Below are positions 25,861 to 37,235 of a stretch of 64,000 bases of DNA, one piece after another. The notes beneath the pieces were generated by a model. That model was not told where the DNA came from and did no database searches. It worked only from the letters and a program-made list of their open reading frames with translations. The stretch is taken from contig JAQFVV010006312.1 of NCBI GenBank assembly GCA_028023455.1, positions 560,001 to 624,000 on the forward strand. The letters are read 5' to 3'. Position 1 is the first letter of the stretch; the number at the start of each line of letters is the position of its first letter. Origin of the DNA: Epiperipatus broadwayi (taxonomy: Eukaryota; Onychophora; Udeonychophora; Euonychophora; Peripatidae). Made by a program: the position numbers and the translations under genes.

Positions 25861-27524
25861 ATGGATATTGAAAAGATGAAAGCATATACTAATGGGAATA
25901 TTAGGTTTACAGAAAATGAACTGAATGACGCAGGGAAGAGATTGAAAAGTGGAAAGGCAAGAGATTTAGATGGATGGGCAGCAGAGAATGTAATGAATTT
26001 AGAGCTTAGGGCAAAAGTAAAGCTATTACCCTGTTTCAATAGGATGGCACAGAAGAAAGTTTTTTTGGGTAGTTGGAGTAATACAAGAGTAAGATTATTA
26101 TTTAAAGGAAAGGGTAAGGATTATAGAAAGTTAAACAATTATAGACTGAAAATGGTAACATCAATTTTATATAAAGTTTTTTCATATATGGTGGCTGGAA
26201 GAGTTGCAAAATGGATGGAAAAGAATAATGTAGTGGGAGAAATGCAAAGAGGTTTTAGATCAGATAGGCGTATAGGAGATAGTTTATTTGTAGTTACACA
26301 ACTTATGGATATGAATAGGAATTCAGGTAGACAGTTATATATGAGTTTTATAGATATAGAAAAGGCATATGATAGAGTAAATAGAAATAGATTATGGGTA
26401 AGTTTAGCAAATTTGGGAATGGATGAAGCTTTAGTGGATATTATTAAGAAATTATATGAAAATAATTACGTATTAATTAGGGGATATGGAATCAGTTAAA
26501 GTTAAAAATGAGTGGGACTAAGGGCAAAGATGCCCTATGTCACCTATTTTGTTTTTCTTGTATTTGAGTGAATTGGAGAGAGCAATAAAAAGACTAGGAA
26601 GAGGGATAGAGATACCATTAATAGGTGGCAAGGGAGTATATACGAGAGTCTTTTTTTTGCGGATGATGTCTTTTTTGTGTGCAGAAAGAAGAGAAGATAT
26701 GGAAGTTATGCTGAGGACATGTGCAAGGGTGGATAAAGAGATGGGGATTAAATTTAGTGAAGAAAAGTCAAATATAATGATGGTTAATACTGGAGAAAGA
26801 GAAAGTAGAATTTTTATTGGGGGATATAAAGTTAAGTGTGGTAAATAGATATAGTTATTTGGGAATCATCTTAAGTAATCAGAAAAACTGCTTGGATGAA
26901 TGGGAGAAAAAATTGATAAATGAAGCAAAGAAAAGAAAGGGATTGATAAAGAAATTAACAGTGTTTTCATATAATAAATATGATGTAGCTAGAATTGTAT
27001 GGAAGGGAGTTGCAGTAGCAGGGTTAACATATGGTAATGATGCATTATGTGTTAGTAAAGAGGTATTAGATTACTTAGAAAAAGTACAAAGGGAAGTAGG
27101 AAGATATGCATTAGATGCAGATGTGTGGACAGCAAAGGAGGCAATTCAAGGAGAAATGGGATGGTCAAGTTTTTATATGAGAGATGCAAAAAGTAAAATG
27201 AAAATGTTTGGTAGATTGCAGTTTATGGATAATAAAAGAATAGCCAAAATAGTATTTAATTGGGTTACGAGTAAAGGGCAGGCAACAAGATGGGTGAGAA
27301 AGGTAATGCAGTATGCAAAAGATTTGGATAAAGAATTTATATCAGTATACTTGTACAAAAGGTGGGATGATTGTGTTAGGAGGATTGTTGAGTGTTATAG
27401 TGGTAAGGAATGGGATAAAAGAATAGATGCATTAATAAAGAATAGGGAGTTGGAGAGATGGAGAACTAGTATGGAGAGTAAAAAGAGTTTAAATATATAT
27501 AGAAGTAAATGGAACATTGGGTGA
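25861..27524 (+). pseudogene. LINE reverse transcriptase remnant
   Basis: Three ORFs in different frames (25861-26499, 26537-26848, 26817-27524) follow the RT motif order. LKSGKARDLDGWAAENV, then LFKGKGKDYRKLNNYRLKMV, then GFRSDRR, motif A FIDIEKAYDRV, motif B MSPILFFLYLSELE, and motif C FADD at 26656-26667, which lies in a frame different from the surrounding ORF. EEKSNIMMVN and RYSYLGIILS correspond to the palm end and thumb. The T8 run before FADD is one place where the frame changes. Not functional as it stands. Confidence 0.85.
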
Positions 27525-27560
27525 GAGTTAATTTATGATAATAGCAAGGAAAGTAGTTTA

Positions 27561-27947
27561 TTGTTTAAGGCTCGAACGGGATCTTTAGCAACAAGAGAAT
27601 ATACACGTAAATGGAAAAATATGGGTGATTTAGTCTGCAAATTGTGTAAGGAAGGCATAGAAAATATTAGGCATCTGTTAATTGAATGTAAATGCTTGAA
27701 AGCAGAAAGGGTGCAAATAATGAAGTTATGGAAGAATAAATATGAACAAAGTGATTATACAGAAAGTGAGTTATTGGTTTTTATGTTGGGTTTGGGAAAA
27801 GATAAGGGGGAGTTAGGCATAAAGCCCATAGAGTTGACAAAGATTATGTTGTGGAAATGGGATGGAGCAGATTATGGGAAAACTTGGGGTGGAGAATGGA
27901 AAAGTAAGGTAAAGTGCCTAACAGGTTTCTATGGGCATAGTTGCTGA
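27561..27947 (+). pseudogene. LINE C-terminal domain with CCHC-type motif
   Basis: A 128-aa frame with CKLCKEGIENIRHLLIEC, a C-x2-C-x8-H-x4-C arrangement like the zinc-binding motif at the C-terminus of many LINE proteins. FKARTGSLATREYTRKW, which precedes it, is also typical. It ends at a stop just before the 3' end of the element, and the 3' terminal part recurs at 22138-22275. It was presumably one protein with the RT upstream; a frameshift near 27525-27560 separates them. Confidence 0.75.
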
Positions 27948-27990
27948 AAGAGTTACAGCGCATCACATCACAACTCTCGTCACATAGATT

Positions 27991-29989
27991 TGCAGTAACT
28001 AAAAGTAAGATTGGGATTTTGGTTCCTCATCATTTTAATCTTTTATATGAATTATCCCCGGGTTTAACTATTAAGCAAGCATATTGGCAAAGATAATTTA
28101 TTCATTTTTCACACAATTATTTAACCCTAAATTTAATAAACTAAAATTAAGAACGTACAATGAAAGATTTATATCAATTGTGAAAGTTTTATTAAGACAC
28201 TTTAAATATTTAAACAATTATTACAAATTATGTATAAAACTGGAAAGAACACACATTCAAATAATCAGATAATTTTAATCAAGTAATTCAAACAGTTAAG
28301 TAATTCACTTCACTAAATATCTCTCCTTCTTTGGTCTAGATTAGGAATTTATCATTTAAGTTTAGTTTGCAAACATTTTGATTTAGACAGGAGTTATGAT
28401 AGACTAACAACTTACTGATAAGTTCCTCGGGTTTATATAGATTATTAATTATCATACTAGGCTTGGTCCTTTTACGAAGGATTCTGTAGGAATTAATTAT
28501 GACTTCATTCTGGTAACACTTTCATATTTTTGATCCATACTTAGGTAAGGCGAGACTGGAACCTTATGGTGACCTTTGCGAGAGATGTCGGCGAACACTC
28601 TGGGTTCTACTCACACGCGATTAGGTTCAGTGTAGTAGTTTTGGAAGGAAGTATTTTATTATGGCTTTGAAAATGCTGCACACTAGAAACAGCCAGACAA
28701 ACACAGGAAAAGACCATTCTCTAAACTTGTCCGCTTATTTTATACCTACGATCAGTTTGAAATCTCTCCACATATATCTTTTTCTCTTTTATTTTATTAC
28801 CAAAATACAAACTGATAATCTTCTACATTCATCTTTGCTTTCGAGATACAAAGTTCTCTTTTTTATAAATTATTTCAGCCATTTTTAATTATCGTTAAGA
28901 ATATTACTTTGATTTAAATCACTTTCTTTTGTCTAATCTGTATGTGTTTCCATTTCTTCCAATTTCAACTTTGCTTTAATTAAATAGATAATATCAAACA
29001 CAAATAACTTTCATTGTTCCGTATCTAAAAAATTAAATTATACTAACTAATAAAAAAAAAAGTAAATTGCATCCATTGACGATTTTAAATTTTACTTCTT
29101 TTAACTTTTAAATCTTACCCAATGCCAACACACTTGTACCATATATATGTAAAAGGTACAATATATATATATAATTTTCTATCATTACTAGCCACTATGA
29201 CATTACAAATATAGAGAGAATTAAGTGTATTTTCATTGCTATAGCTTGATGTAATGACAAATTTATTATATATACAAGTTTGATGATGTAAAGATAATAA
29301 ACAAATTAATTTGGTAATGCGTAAATTTTACAGAGATATTTTTTTAGTTGGTCTGTATGGGAAATATTTGCTGATTTTTAATTTGCAATTATTTATTGTT
29401 TTAAATAGATTTGGAAATAATTAAATGACATATATAAGTTTTATTGTTAAATATGAAATCAAAAAATAGAGGTAATTTTAAAAATTGTCATCCCAATTCA
29501 TTTACTTTTAAGAATTTTTTTTTTTTGCTAAAAAGTGTAAATTTTAAACAATGTTATATAATTATCATTTGTGGGAATTAGTAAAATGTTTATTTAAGTA
29601 TCGGAAGCAATGGAATTGGAGTTATAATTCATGTCTTTGTGCTGAGAATCTTCCATTCTACTATTGCATTAAACATCAGAAGGTGCTAAATACATACACA
29701 GTAATTATTTAAATTTTATAACTTCTTCCATCTATATGTGCTTTTTATTCTCCAGTCCTTTTTTAACATATTTTTCATATTTCTGTTGTTTCTAAGTAAC
29801 TTCTTTGGTTTTGTTTTTTTTTCTTCTATTAATTTTCTCAATAATTATTTCTCCTCCAGAAATTCCATACTTAATTTATCTTTCCAATTTTGATCACTCT
29901 CTAAATTCATCTTTCAGAAGTTTCATATCTCATGTCTTTTCCTAAATATCCATATCTCGACCTTGTAGGAAGTTACACTTTAAAGAAAG
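27991..29989. other. Unassigned stretch with one higher-GC block
   Basis: Mostly AT-rich. The block at about 28540-28660 is richer in G and C and includes GGCGAACACTCTGGG and CACACGCGATTAGG. It is open for 41 codons on the + strand (28549-28671) and also partly open on the minus strand. I see no family motif. It may be a fragment of an unrecognised retroelement. Confidence 0.4.
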
Positions 29990-32440
29990 AAAAAGCATTT
30001 AATAAAGCCGACCTTTGGTAATCTCATTTTAATGATTGCCAAAATAATTTTCCCATACGAAAAGCCAGATACCATGTTTATTACTGCAATTCTTGTATGT
30101 TCTGCATCATTTAGTATTATAATAGAATGGTAGATTAGAGTTTAAGATTCATGGATCAGGCACAGGTCTTTCACTTGATGCTAACAAACTTTTTGTGAAT
30201 TTCTGAACAATAAATCAATTTAATTTATGTTTTAATCTTTAAGCAGTACTTCCATCATCAGTTCTTCAACTACCTAATTATTTAAAAACATTAACCTATT
30301 TTATAACTTTTTGCCCATTAAATAGTTTTATTTCATTACATATTTTTATGGATTTAGTTTTGTGTTTATTTTCTCCTTAAATTCTATCAATTCTGGAAAA
30401 CATTTTGTTAACTTTATTTTCACTATTCATATGTACAGCTATAATCATCAGTAAATTCTATACAATAAATCTGTTTCCATTGCTAAACTTCAACATTATC
30501 CAAATAAGACTCATTTAACTATGTATTAAACAATATAGGAGATAAACAACTAGCCTGTCTTCAAATTTAAGTAAGATTATAACTAACATAATTTTTGATT
30601 TATGTATAAATTTCCTCATAAACTTTTTTTTTCTCAAAATATCCAACAAATAACCTAATTTATTCCATCAAATGACTTTTCACAAACAATGAAATAAGTA
30701 TTCAGCTCTTTTTCTTTTAATATATCTCAATATTCCAATTACCATTTTCTATCTTTTCTAAATCCAAATTTCTCATCATATATAAACATGTCTAGGGAAA
30801 ACATATGTATATTGTCTTATAAAATTAAACTAATTCAGAATCTTCACACTTTGAGTCTTTTCATCACCGAGATCATAATTGTTGAGAGGAAATTATTTGC
30901 TAATCACCAGTCTGTTATAGATGATATCATAATTATCAACTAATTTTTACTTGTTCCTCAAGACTTAATAATTGAGTAGGACCCTCAACAGTTTCTTGTA
31001 TTTATTTGCATAACTTATGTTCTTATTCTGATTAAATGATTTGTTAAATTAACTTCAATTATTAATTTATTTTTGTGTCCATTTCTTCCAGTCACATTCT
31101 TTTATTTTAGTATATATTATATCAAACTATCTTTTGCAATTTTTCTCTTTCATTATATTCACTTTCTAATTCTTTTAGCTTTATCTGCTTCACATATTTT
31201 CTGTTAACCTTCTTTTTCATTATCTAAAGAATTTATATTTTTTCATTGTTTTCATTCTTTCATTTTATTCTCCATTTTTTTTTTTACTAATCCAATGTTT
31301 TTTGTGCATTTCCAATCATTTTTATGCTAATTTCTTTTAATATATAAACGTTCATCCATGTGTTAGAAAATATATATTTGTAAAACTCTAGTATTTGTGT
31401 TACTATCAAAATACACACACATATATAATTTAGCTATATATAAATATATCAAATCAATTAATTGACAAACTTTTATCGATTAAAAATTAATAAATTTCTT
31501 CTAGCGCTTTCAAAGGTATAACCTTCATTTTCAAGAAGTACAATATTCCTTCATTTTCAAGAAGTGCAGTATGCAAAGTAGGGCAGATTAAATTTGCGAA
31601 TAAGGGTGGGAAATGAAGGAATATTGTACTTCTTGAAAATGAAGGTTATACCTTTGAAAGTGCTAGAAGAAATTTATTAATTTTTAATCAATAAAAGTTA
31701 GTCATTTATTTGATTTGATATATTTATATATAGCTAAATTATATATGTATGTGTATTTTGATAGTAACACATAATTTTTTTAAATATTTCTTATATATCT
31801 TTTATATTTTATTTGAATTCATTTTTTCATTCAATCTACTATTATGCTTTCTTGATACTGATCTTAAACATATTTTATATTAAAGCATAATTTAACAAGT
31901 CTATTTCGATCAGCTTAATCTTTCTACATATATATATATTTTATGATTTTAGAATCATATATTTATTATTGTCATATATCTCACAAAAACCAATTGAGTT
32001 GTTTATTTATGACCTATAAGTCTCCTATCATCACTTCTCTGTCCCATCAGAGCATTCTTATTTCTCATTATCATTTTTCAACTATGTTTTTATTTTTCAA
32101 TTTTTTCATGTATATTTTTTCTTCTTCATCATGGCCATTAGGTGGCATATATTTCTGAATAATTATTAAGAGTCCTTGAAACTGCTTTATTTTTAATCAC
32201 CATCAGTTTCATTTGCAAAGTTCTTATAAAACTATTATTTTTTTTCTTCCTAAATCCAAAACAAGAGTCTGTTTGCTCTTACATTTACTGCCATCTTGTG
32301 AATAAAATAAAACTAGTAGATTTTCTTCCTTTTTTATATGGATAGCCCATCCACTTTGTTTTACAGTTCTTACAATATTTAGTCTTTTTCTTTTCATCTC
32401 TATCAATAAATTTTCTATATTTTTTTGGTTATTCATAGTC
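29990..32440 (-). mobile_element. Highly decayed LINE (endonuclease-RT type), minus strand
   Basis: On the minus strand the order of remnants is that of a LINE. An endonuclease-like stretch (32224-32436) contains LLIEMKRKRLNIV followed by a Gly-Trp and a LFYSQDG segment. RT traces follow: KFGFRKDR near 30755-30780, EKSFDGI (motif A) near 30662-30685, RQASCLSPILFN (motif B) at about 30525-30562, and TDD (motif C) at about 30442-30460. Frameshifts and stops lie between all of them. A 376-bp hairpin splits the element at 31396-31771. The motif style resembles the LINE at 38170-40090 more than the SGNH-bearing one. The ends are uncertain. Confidence 0.6.
31396..31771. repeat. Long near-perfect inverted repeat (hairpin), 161-bp arms
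   Basis: The left arm 31396-31556 and right arm 31611-31771 are reverse complements with only a few mismatches, separated by a 54-bp loop. The arms start TGTGTTACTATCAAAATACA on the left and end with its complement on the right. A 20-bp block ending TTTTCAAGAAGT is additionally repeated in tandem across the arm-loop border. Transcribed, it would fold into a very long double-stranded stem. It could be a foldback MITE or a failed template-switch product. I see no clear target duplication and no ORF. Confidence 0.85.
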
Positions 32441-33311
32441 TAATATTTTATTTTGTCATTTTTATAATATCTATTAATTCTAAAAATTTTAAAGCATGCA
32501 ATCAATTGACATAGTGTGCTCAGTCTTGGGATAGTTTTCATTTTGCTATATCTAGCAATTTTAATTTTACTTACAATCTCAATTATATAACAGAAATCAA
32601 ATGACATCTTATTTTTTATTACACTTTTCATATCTATCACTTAATTTAAAATCTAATATTCTTAGAAGTAAATATATGTTTACAATTCTAAAATTTATAC
32701 CCAGAATATTATTTAATAATAAAGTGCTTTAAAAAAACTAATAAATTTTATTAAAATATATATTTAAAGTTATTTATAACTGATCTTTTAAAAAAAAAAA
32801 GCATTTGAAAATGTAGATTGGCCAGAAGTGTAACATAGAATAATAAAAATTATTTCAGCAGATATATATTTACTAACATTAACTCAACATTAAAAATAGA
32901 AATAATGTAAAACAATTAGTATAACAATAGTTTAATATTTTAAAATGTCACAGAGTATTTGTAAAATGAAAACATTATTAAAAAACAATAGTATTTAATT
33001 AAATCTACAAAATACTTCTTTTAAATAAAACAGTACAGATGTTATTTAAAAGCTATTAAAAGAACTCATCATTAGAATTAAAATTTTATAAATGTGTTTC
33101 AAAATATAGACCTGTGGCCTCTGAAATTATTAAAATTAAAGTCTGTTATATTTAAAACAATGTTTTCTATTTGAAGTTATAAATTTAGTTTGCTTAATAA
33201 AATTTTCCAGGCTATTCCATGTTGGTTCTATCTGTCAACCATACCAATAGCATTTCAGATCTCTTTTTGGACATGGACACAATGAAGTTGCGTAGACTTT
33301 TTTTTTTACTG
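32441..33311. other. AT-rich stretch without recognised features
   Basis: The minus ORF at 32440-32640 directly precedes the endonuclease remnant and might be part of the same LINE, but it has no motif I recognise. The rest is non-coding. Confidence 0.45.
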
Positions 33312-33543
33312 CAGGGTTCGATAACCCCAAAATGCCTGGTTAAGATTCAAGATAGTTAATGAAATTACCAGATTAGGACTTCCTCGAGGCTTGCCTCCAT
33401 AGTATCCATACTTCCAGCATATGTGCATGATGTACTGGTTAGTACACTCTCCTATTGCTTATTTCTTATTATAATGAATAGGGCATACTGGATCATTGTT
33501 AAAAGCTAAGATAATATGGGGCCAAAAAGGTTGGGAACCCTTG
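33312..33543. mobile_element. hAT-like MITE remnant
   Basis: The left end CAGGGTTCGATAACCCC and the right end GGTTGGGAACCCTTG are imperfect inverted repeats of the CAGGGGTCCCCAACC type seen in hAT elements. The flanking octamers TTTTACTG and TTTTATAT agree at only about five positions, so the target duplication is not secure. The element is 232 bp with no coding capacity. It is probably a relative of the intact one at 61757-62063 but much older. Confidence 0.5.
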
Positions 33544-33551
33544 TTTTATAT

Positions 33552-34855
33552 GATGATTTAAAAAAAAAAAAATCTATATATGTTATATATTTAATTGTTA
33601 GTGAATGCATGTTGTTTAGGACAATTGATGATTTGGCATTTATGCAATAAAATGATTATTTCAGCAGAGCAAGCTGCCAAGCCACAAAGCATACCATTCA
33701 TTTTAAGATTAGTAATTTTAAATTTATTACATATTAGAATTTTCATATATTAAAATGGAATTATTATTTTCCATATTACTATCAATTGTATTTGTGGGTG
33801 TAAATAATTTATTATATAAAGGCTTGTGTGCTTTATACTTCACACTCATGTAAATAATTACAATTGGGAATTTATGTCTAACCTCAATTATTTATAAATA
33901 CAATTTGATTCAGCCTTATTAATGAATCATTTGTTAATCAAATTATTATAGACTGAATATGCTTACTACTATTTATTTCAGTGGTCACAATACATTATAT
34001 CCATTTAAAGATATTTAATAACTAAATTTAATACATGTGTATATGATGATTATTAATTATACTTGATTCATTATATAATCATAATCTATTTGAATGGTGT
34101 GCATTGAACTTTTATTTGGCTAGAATGGTATAGGTCGCAAAATTTATTTCACTTTGTCTTCATTCACTTTGGCAATTGAATGCAGTATTGACTTAGATCT
34201 GTGTATTATGGGGAGTCTCGTGCAAGTATTGCCACCAGAGTCTCTCAACACAAGCACTTATACAGACATGTGAAAAATTAATTCTGAATATAAATCTGTC
34301 TTCTTAGAACATGAACAACAAAGGCCAAATTTTTGATCCATTAAACATTAAAATTGTCTGTTCTGAACATAATGGCAGAAAGCAAAAAGTAAAAGGGTCA
34401 TGATTTATTTATAACAATTCCCATGCAATCAATAAAAAAGAAAATAGTCTATTAAACTATCTAAAGAATGGAATATGTAAATTGTGAATTTACGTAAATT
34501 AGTATTCTATATAAATTTTGCAATACATCCTGCATCTCATAAGTACTATGAATCTGACTCCACTAGCCCAAGCACATTTGGCCATTGTCCACTTATGTAT
34601 CTGAATAAAACCTTCTTAGCCAACATTCAAAATGTTGACATAAATCAATCAATGATGATTGAGCAGAGTAGTCTTGTTTTATTAAATTATTATTAAGTAT
34701 AATTTTTATGATATCTAATAATAACTGCAATTCTGCTGTCAGATGGTAATCTATATATACTGAAAATATTAGAAATTAAATAACAGTATTCCTTCAATAT
34801 TTACTTAGATTTTGTAAAATTATATTTTGGTTTGTAATTAAATTAAAACTAATTT
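33552..34855. other. AT-rich stretch without recognised features
   Basis: Nothing recognisable. The ORF at 34484-34696 has no known motif and ordinary AT-rich composition. Confidence 0.5.
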
Positions 34856-36002
34856 ATAAATAAACAAACAAGCTCCTTTTTAAAACTTGTTTTTTTATAT
34901 GACTATAATCATCAATAAAAAAAATCAAACGTTTCGTCTATTTTATATGGTCTTTTTCAAGGGACACTAAAAAAATATATATATAATAATAAATATCACA
35001 TATTCCCAAAAAAAAAAAAAAAATTTAATGAATAATTACGAAATATATTCACAATCAAAAATTCACTTTATCTCATTCCCCTTTCCTATTGCAAACAATC
35101 GCAACATAGCCACAAAAAACTGCTTTTTTAAACAACAAAAATATATATATTCTTTAAAACATTCAATTAATAACCTTTTTTTTCTCTCTTTTTCCATTAA
35201 TATTCTATTTAACTCTGGTTTTATTTCATTAATCTACATACCTTCCTTTATCATTCTTTCATTGTATGACTTGACACATTCCAAAGGCTTTATTTCAAAA
35301 TCCCCATGCTTAAATTTATTCATGTGAATATAAAAAGAATTTTTATCACCTAAGTGCTGTTTTAATCTAGTTTTTAATTTATTCTTACTAGTTCCAACAT
35401 ATATCATTTCTACATTCTAAAACAATCCAAACATTTTATCAAATAAACTGAATTCATAATTTTAACTAATTTCTTAACTTTAATAAATAAATCTTTGAAT
35501 ATATTGAAACCAACACAAATGACGTTTTCTCTATTCCTATCCCTATCTAATCTCATTCTATTTTTTATTTTATTTATATTTTTATTAGAAAATAAATGTT
35601 CAACTACACCCCTAGGATAATCATTCAAAAAACATTCATTCCTAATAATATCAACCTCATTCTTAAACAAATTACTATTTGAACATAACTTAATTGCTCT
35701 AATAATTTTATTATTAACAATATTAATTTTACTATGATTATCAGTATCTGAAAACCAATTATTTGACGATCCAAAAAATGTTTTTTTCCTAAACACAGAT
35801 GTTTCTATAATTACATTACCATTCCTACCAATTTTTTAAAAAATTCTAACATCCATATATTCAATAACATTAATGTATTCTTTTTCCATAGTAAACTTTA
35901 TTTTTTCATTTCTACCATTAATATAATTTCAAAAATTATCTGCCTTTCTTTTATTACCATTGAAAACCATAAAATAGTTATCAACATATCTAACATAAAG
36001 TT
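34856..36002 (-). mobile_element. Penelope-like element, 5'-truncated copy on the minus strand
   Basis: The left half of a head-to-head pair. Read on the minus strand it starts inside the reverse transcriptase (RYVDNYFMVFNG near 35960-36000), passes through the RT thumb and into a GIY-YIG endonuclease, and ends near 34856 with the same terminal sequence as the right copy (AACAAACNNNCTCCTTTTTA on the + strand). The two copies match over about 1.1 kb with scattered substitutions. Coding frames are interrupted. Confidence 0.8.
35230..36000 (-). pseudogene. Penelope-like RT (C-terminal part) and GIY-YIG remnant
   Basis: The best frame (35410-35796) covers FRKKTFFGSSNNWFSD, AIKLCSNSNLFKNEVD and LNDYPRGVVEHLF. 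This is the RT-thumb and linker pattern of Penelope-like proteins, where RKPT, RA, E and NGYP-type motifs follow motif C. Upstream the RT active site is YVDN, not YVDD, and a stop follows within 20 codons. Downstream, NSVYLIKCLDCFRM starts the GIY-YIG domain, after which a stop interrupts it. The family transposes by target-primed reverse transcription with its GIY-YIG nuclease. This copy cannot be active. Confidence 0.75.
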
Positions 36003-36039
36003 TTTAAAAGAGTTTGTTTGTTTTGAATTATATTAATGG

Positions 36040-36811
36040 TAGAATTATATGGAAAAAGAATACATTAATGTTATTGAATATATGGATGTTAGAATTTTAA
36101 AAAAAATTGGTAGTAGGAATGATAATGTAATTATAGAAACATTGTGTTTAGGGAAAAACATTTTTTGAATTGTCAAATAATTTGTTTTCAGATATTGATA
36201 ATCATAGTAAAACTAATATTGTTAATAATAAAATTGTTAGAGCAATTAAGTTATATTCAAATAGTAATTTGTTTAAGAATGAGGTTGATATTAGGAATGA
36301 ATGTTTTTTTAATGATTAACCTATGGGTGTAGTTGGAACATTTATTTTCTAATAAAAGTATAAATAAAATTAAAAATAGAATGGGATTAGATAGGGATAG
36401 GAATAGAGAAAAAGTTATTTGTGTTGGTTTCAATGTATCCAAAGATTTATTTATTAAAGTTAAGAAATTAGTTTAAATGATTAATAGGAAATATAATGTT
36501 CAATTTGTCCAGTTTATAAAAAGAAAGCAAGTTTAAATTTTTTAATTAATAATAATGGGGACTATAATAGGTTAGAGATTATGAATTCAGTTTATTTGAT
36601 AAAATGTTTGGATTGTTTTAGAAAGAATGTACAAATGACGTATATTGGGACTAGTAAGAATAAATTAAGAACTAGATTAAAACAGCATTTAGGTGACAAA
36701 AATTCTGCGGTTTACATTCACATGAATAAATTTACACACGAGGATTTTGAAATAAAGCCTTTGGAATGTGTTAAGTCATACAATGAAAGAATGATAAAGG
36801 AAGGTATGTAG
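36040..36811 (+). pseudogene. Penelope-like RT thumb plus GIY-YIG endonuclease remnant
   Basis: The first part is broken but aligns with the left copy (KTNIVNNKIVRAIKL, FNDxPMGVVGTF-type, INKIKNRMGLDRDRNREK). The ORF 36581-36811 then gives a clean GIY-YIG domain: NSVYLIKCLDC as the GIY strand with paired cysteines, MTYIGTSKNKLRTRL as the YIG strand and the catalytic Arg, KQHLGDKNS, and ECVKSYNERMIKEG containing the candidate catalytic Glu. A TAG stop follows directly after EGM, at the same place in both halves of the local duplication. The Cys pair before YIG is typical of the Penelope-type nuclease, where it contributes to a zinc finger. Confidence 0.8.
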
Positions 36812-36993
36812 ATTAATGAAAAAAGAGAAAAGAAAATAATAGGTTATTAACTGAATGTTTTGAAGGATATATATAGATTTTTTTTAAGGTATGTAGATTA
36901 GTGAAATAAAACCACAGTTAAATAGAATGTTAATGGAAAAAGAGAAAAGAAAATAATAGATTCTTAATTGAATGTTTTAAAGGATATATATAG
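36801..36993 (+). repeat. Partial tandem duplication inside the right Penelope-like copy
   Basis: The sequence from AAGGTATGTAGATTA to GGATATATATAG occurs twice, about 36801-36879 and 36886-36993. The first unit lacks about 27 bp (the ATAAAACCACAGTTAAATAG stretch) that the second and the left copy have. The break lies between short TAATG repeats, as expected for replication slippage or template jumping. Confidence 0.75.
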
Positions 36994-37165
36994 TTGTTGT
37001 GTTTTTTTGTTTAAAAAAAGATTTTTGTGGTTATGTTGTGATTGTTTGCAATAGGAAAGGGGAGTGAGATAGGGTGAATGTTTGATTGCGAATATATTTT
37101 GTAGTTTTTAATAAAATTTTTATTTTTTTTGGAATATGTGATATTTATTATATATATATTAGTGT

Positions 37166-37235
37166 GCCTTGAAAAAGACTATATAAAATAGCTGAAATGT
37201 TTGATTTTTTATTGATGGTTATAGTCATATAAAAA
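37166..37235 (+). other. Hammerhead-ribozyme-like remnant at the Penelope 3' end
   Basis: CTTGAAAAAGA is followed by CTATATAAAATAG, which can form a 4-bp stem (CTAT/ATAG) with an ATAAA loop, then GCTGAAATG. The order CUGANGA-like box, stem II, GAAA box is that of a hammerhead core. ATAGTC about 30 bp later gives a possible GUC cleavage triplet. In the left copy the GAAA box reads GACGAAACG, but stem II is worse. Hammerhead motifs are known from Penelope-like elements. The conserved G of the first box is missing, so this copy is probably inactive. Confidence 0.35.

Larger units (their letters stand above)
23930..27990 (+). mobile_element. Non-LTR retrotransposon with SGNH, endonuclease and RT domains (broken)
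   Basis: About 4 kb of coding-type sequence on the + strand. In order it holds an SGNH/GDSL esterase segment, an endonuclease/exonuclease/phosphatase domain, a reverse transcriptase and a C-terminal CCHC-type motif. An esterase in the 5' part is known from CR1- and L2-group LINEs, but I do not assign the clade firmly. Several single-base shifts split it into ORFs of at most 235 aa, so this copy is dead. The codon use is purine-rich on the + strand, unlike the flanks. A 3' fragment of the same family is present at 22138-22275. Confidence 0.85.

Noticed and set aside
34484-34696. 70-aa + strand ORF
   Set aside because: No family motif, no splice context and AT-rich composition as in the flanks.
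35028-35327. 99-aa + strand ORF
   Set aside because: It is the antisense shadow of the minus-strand Penelope-like copy.
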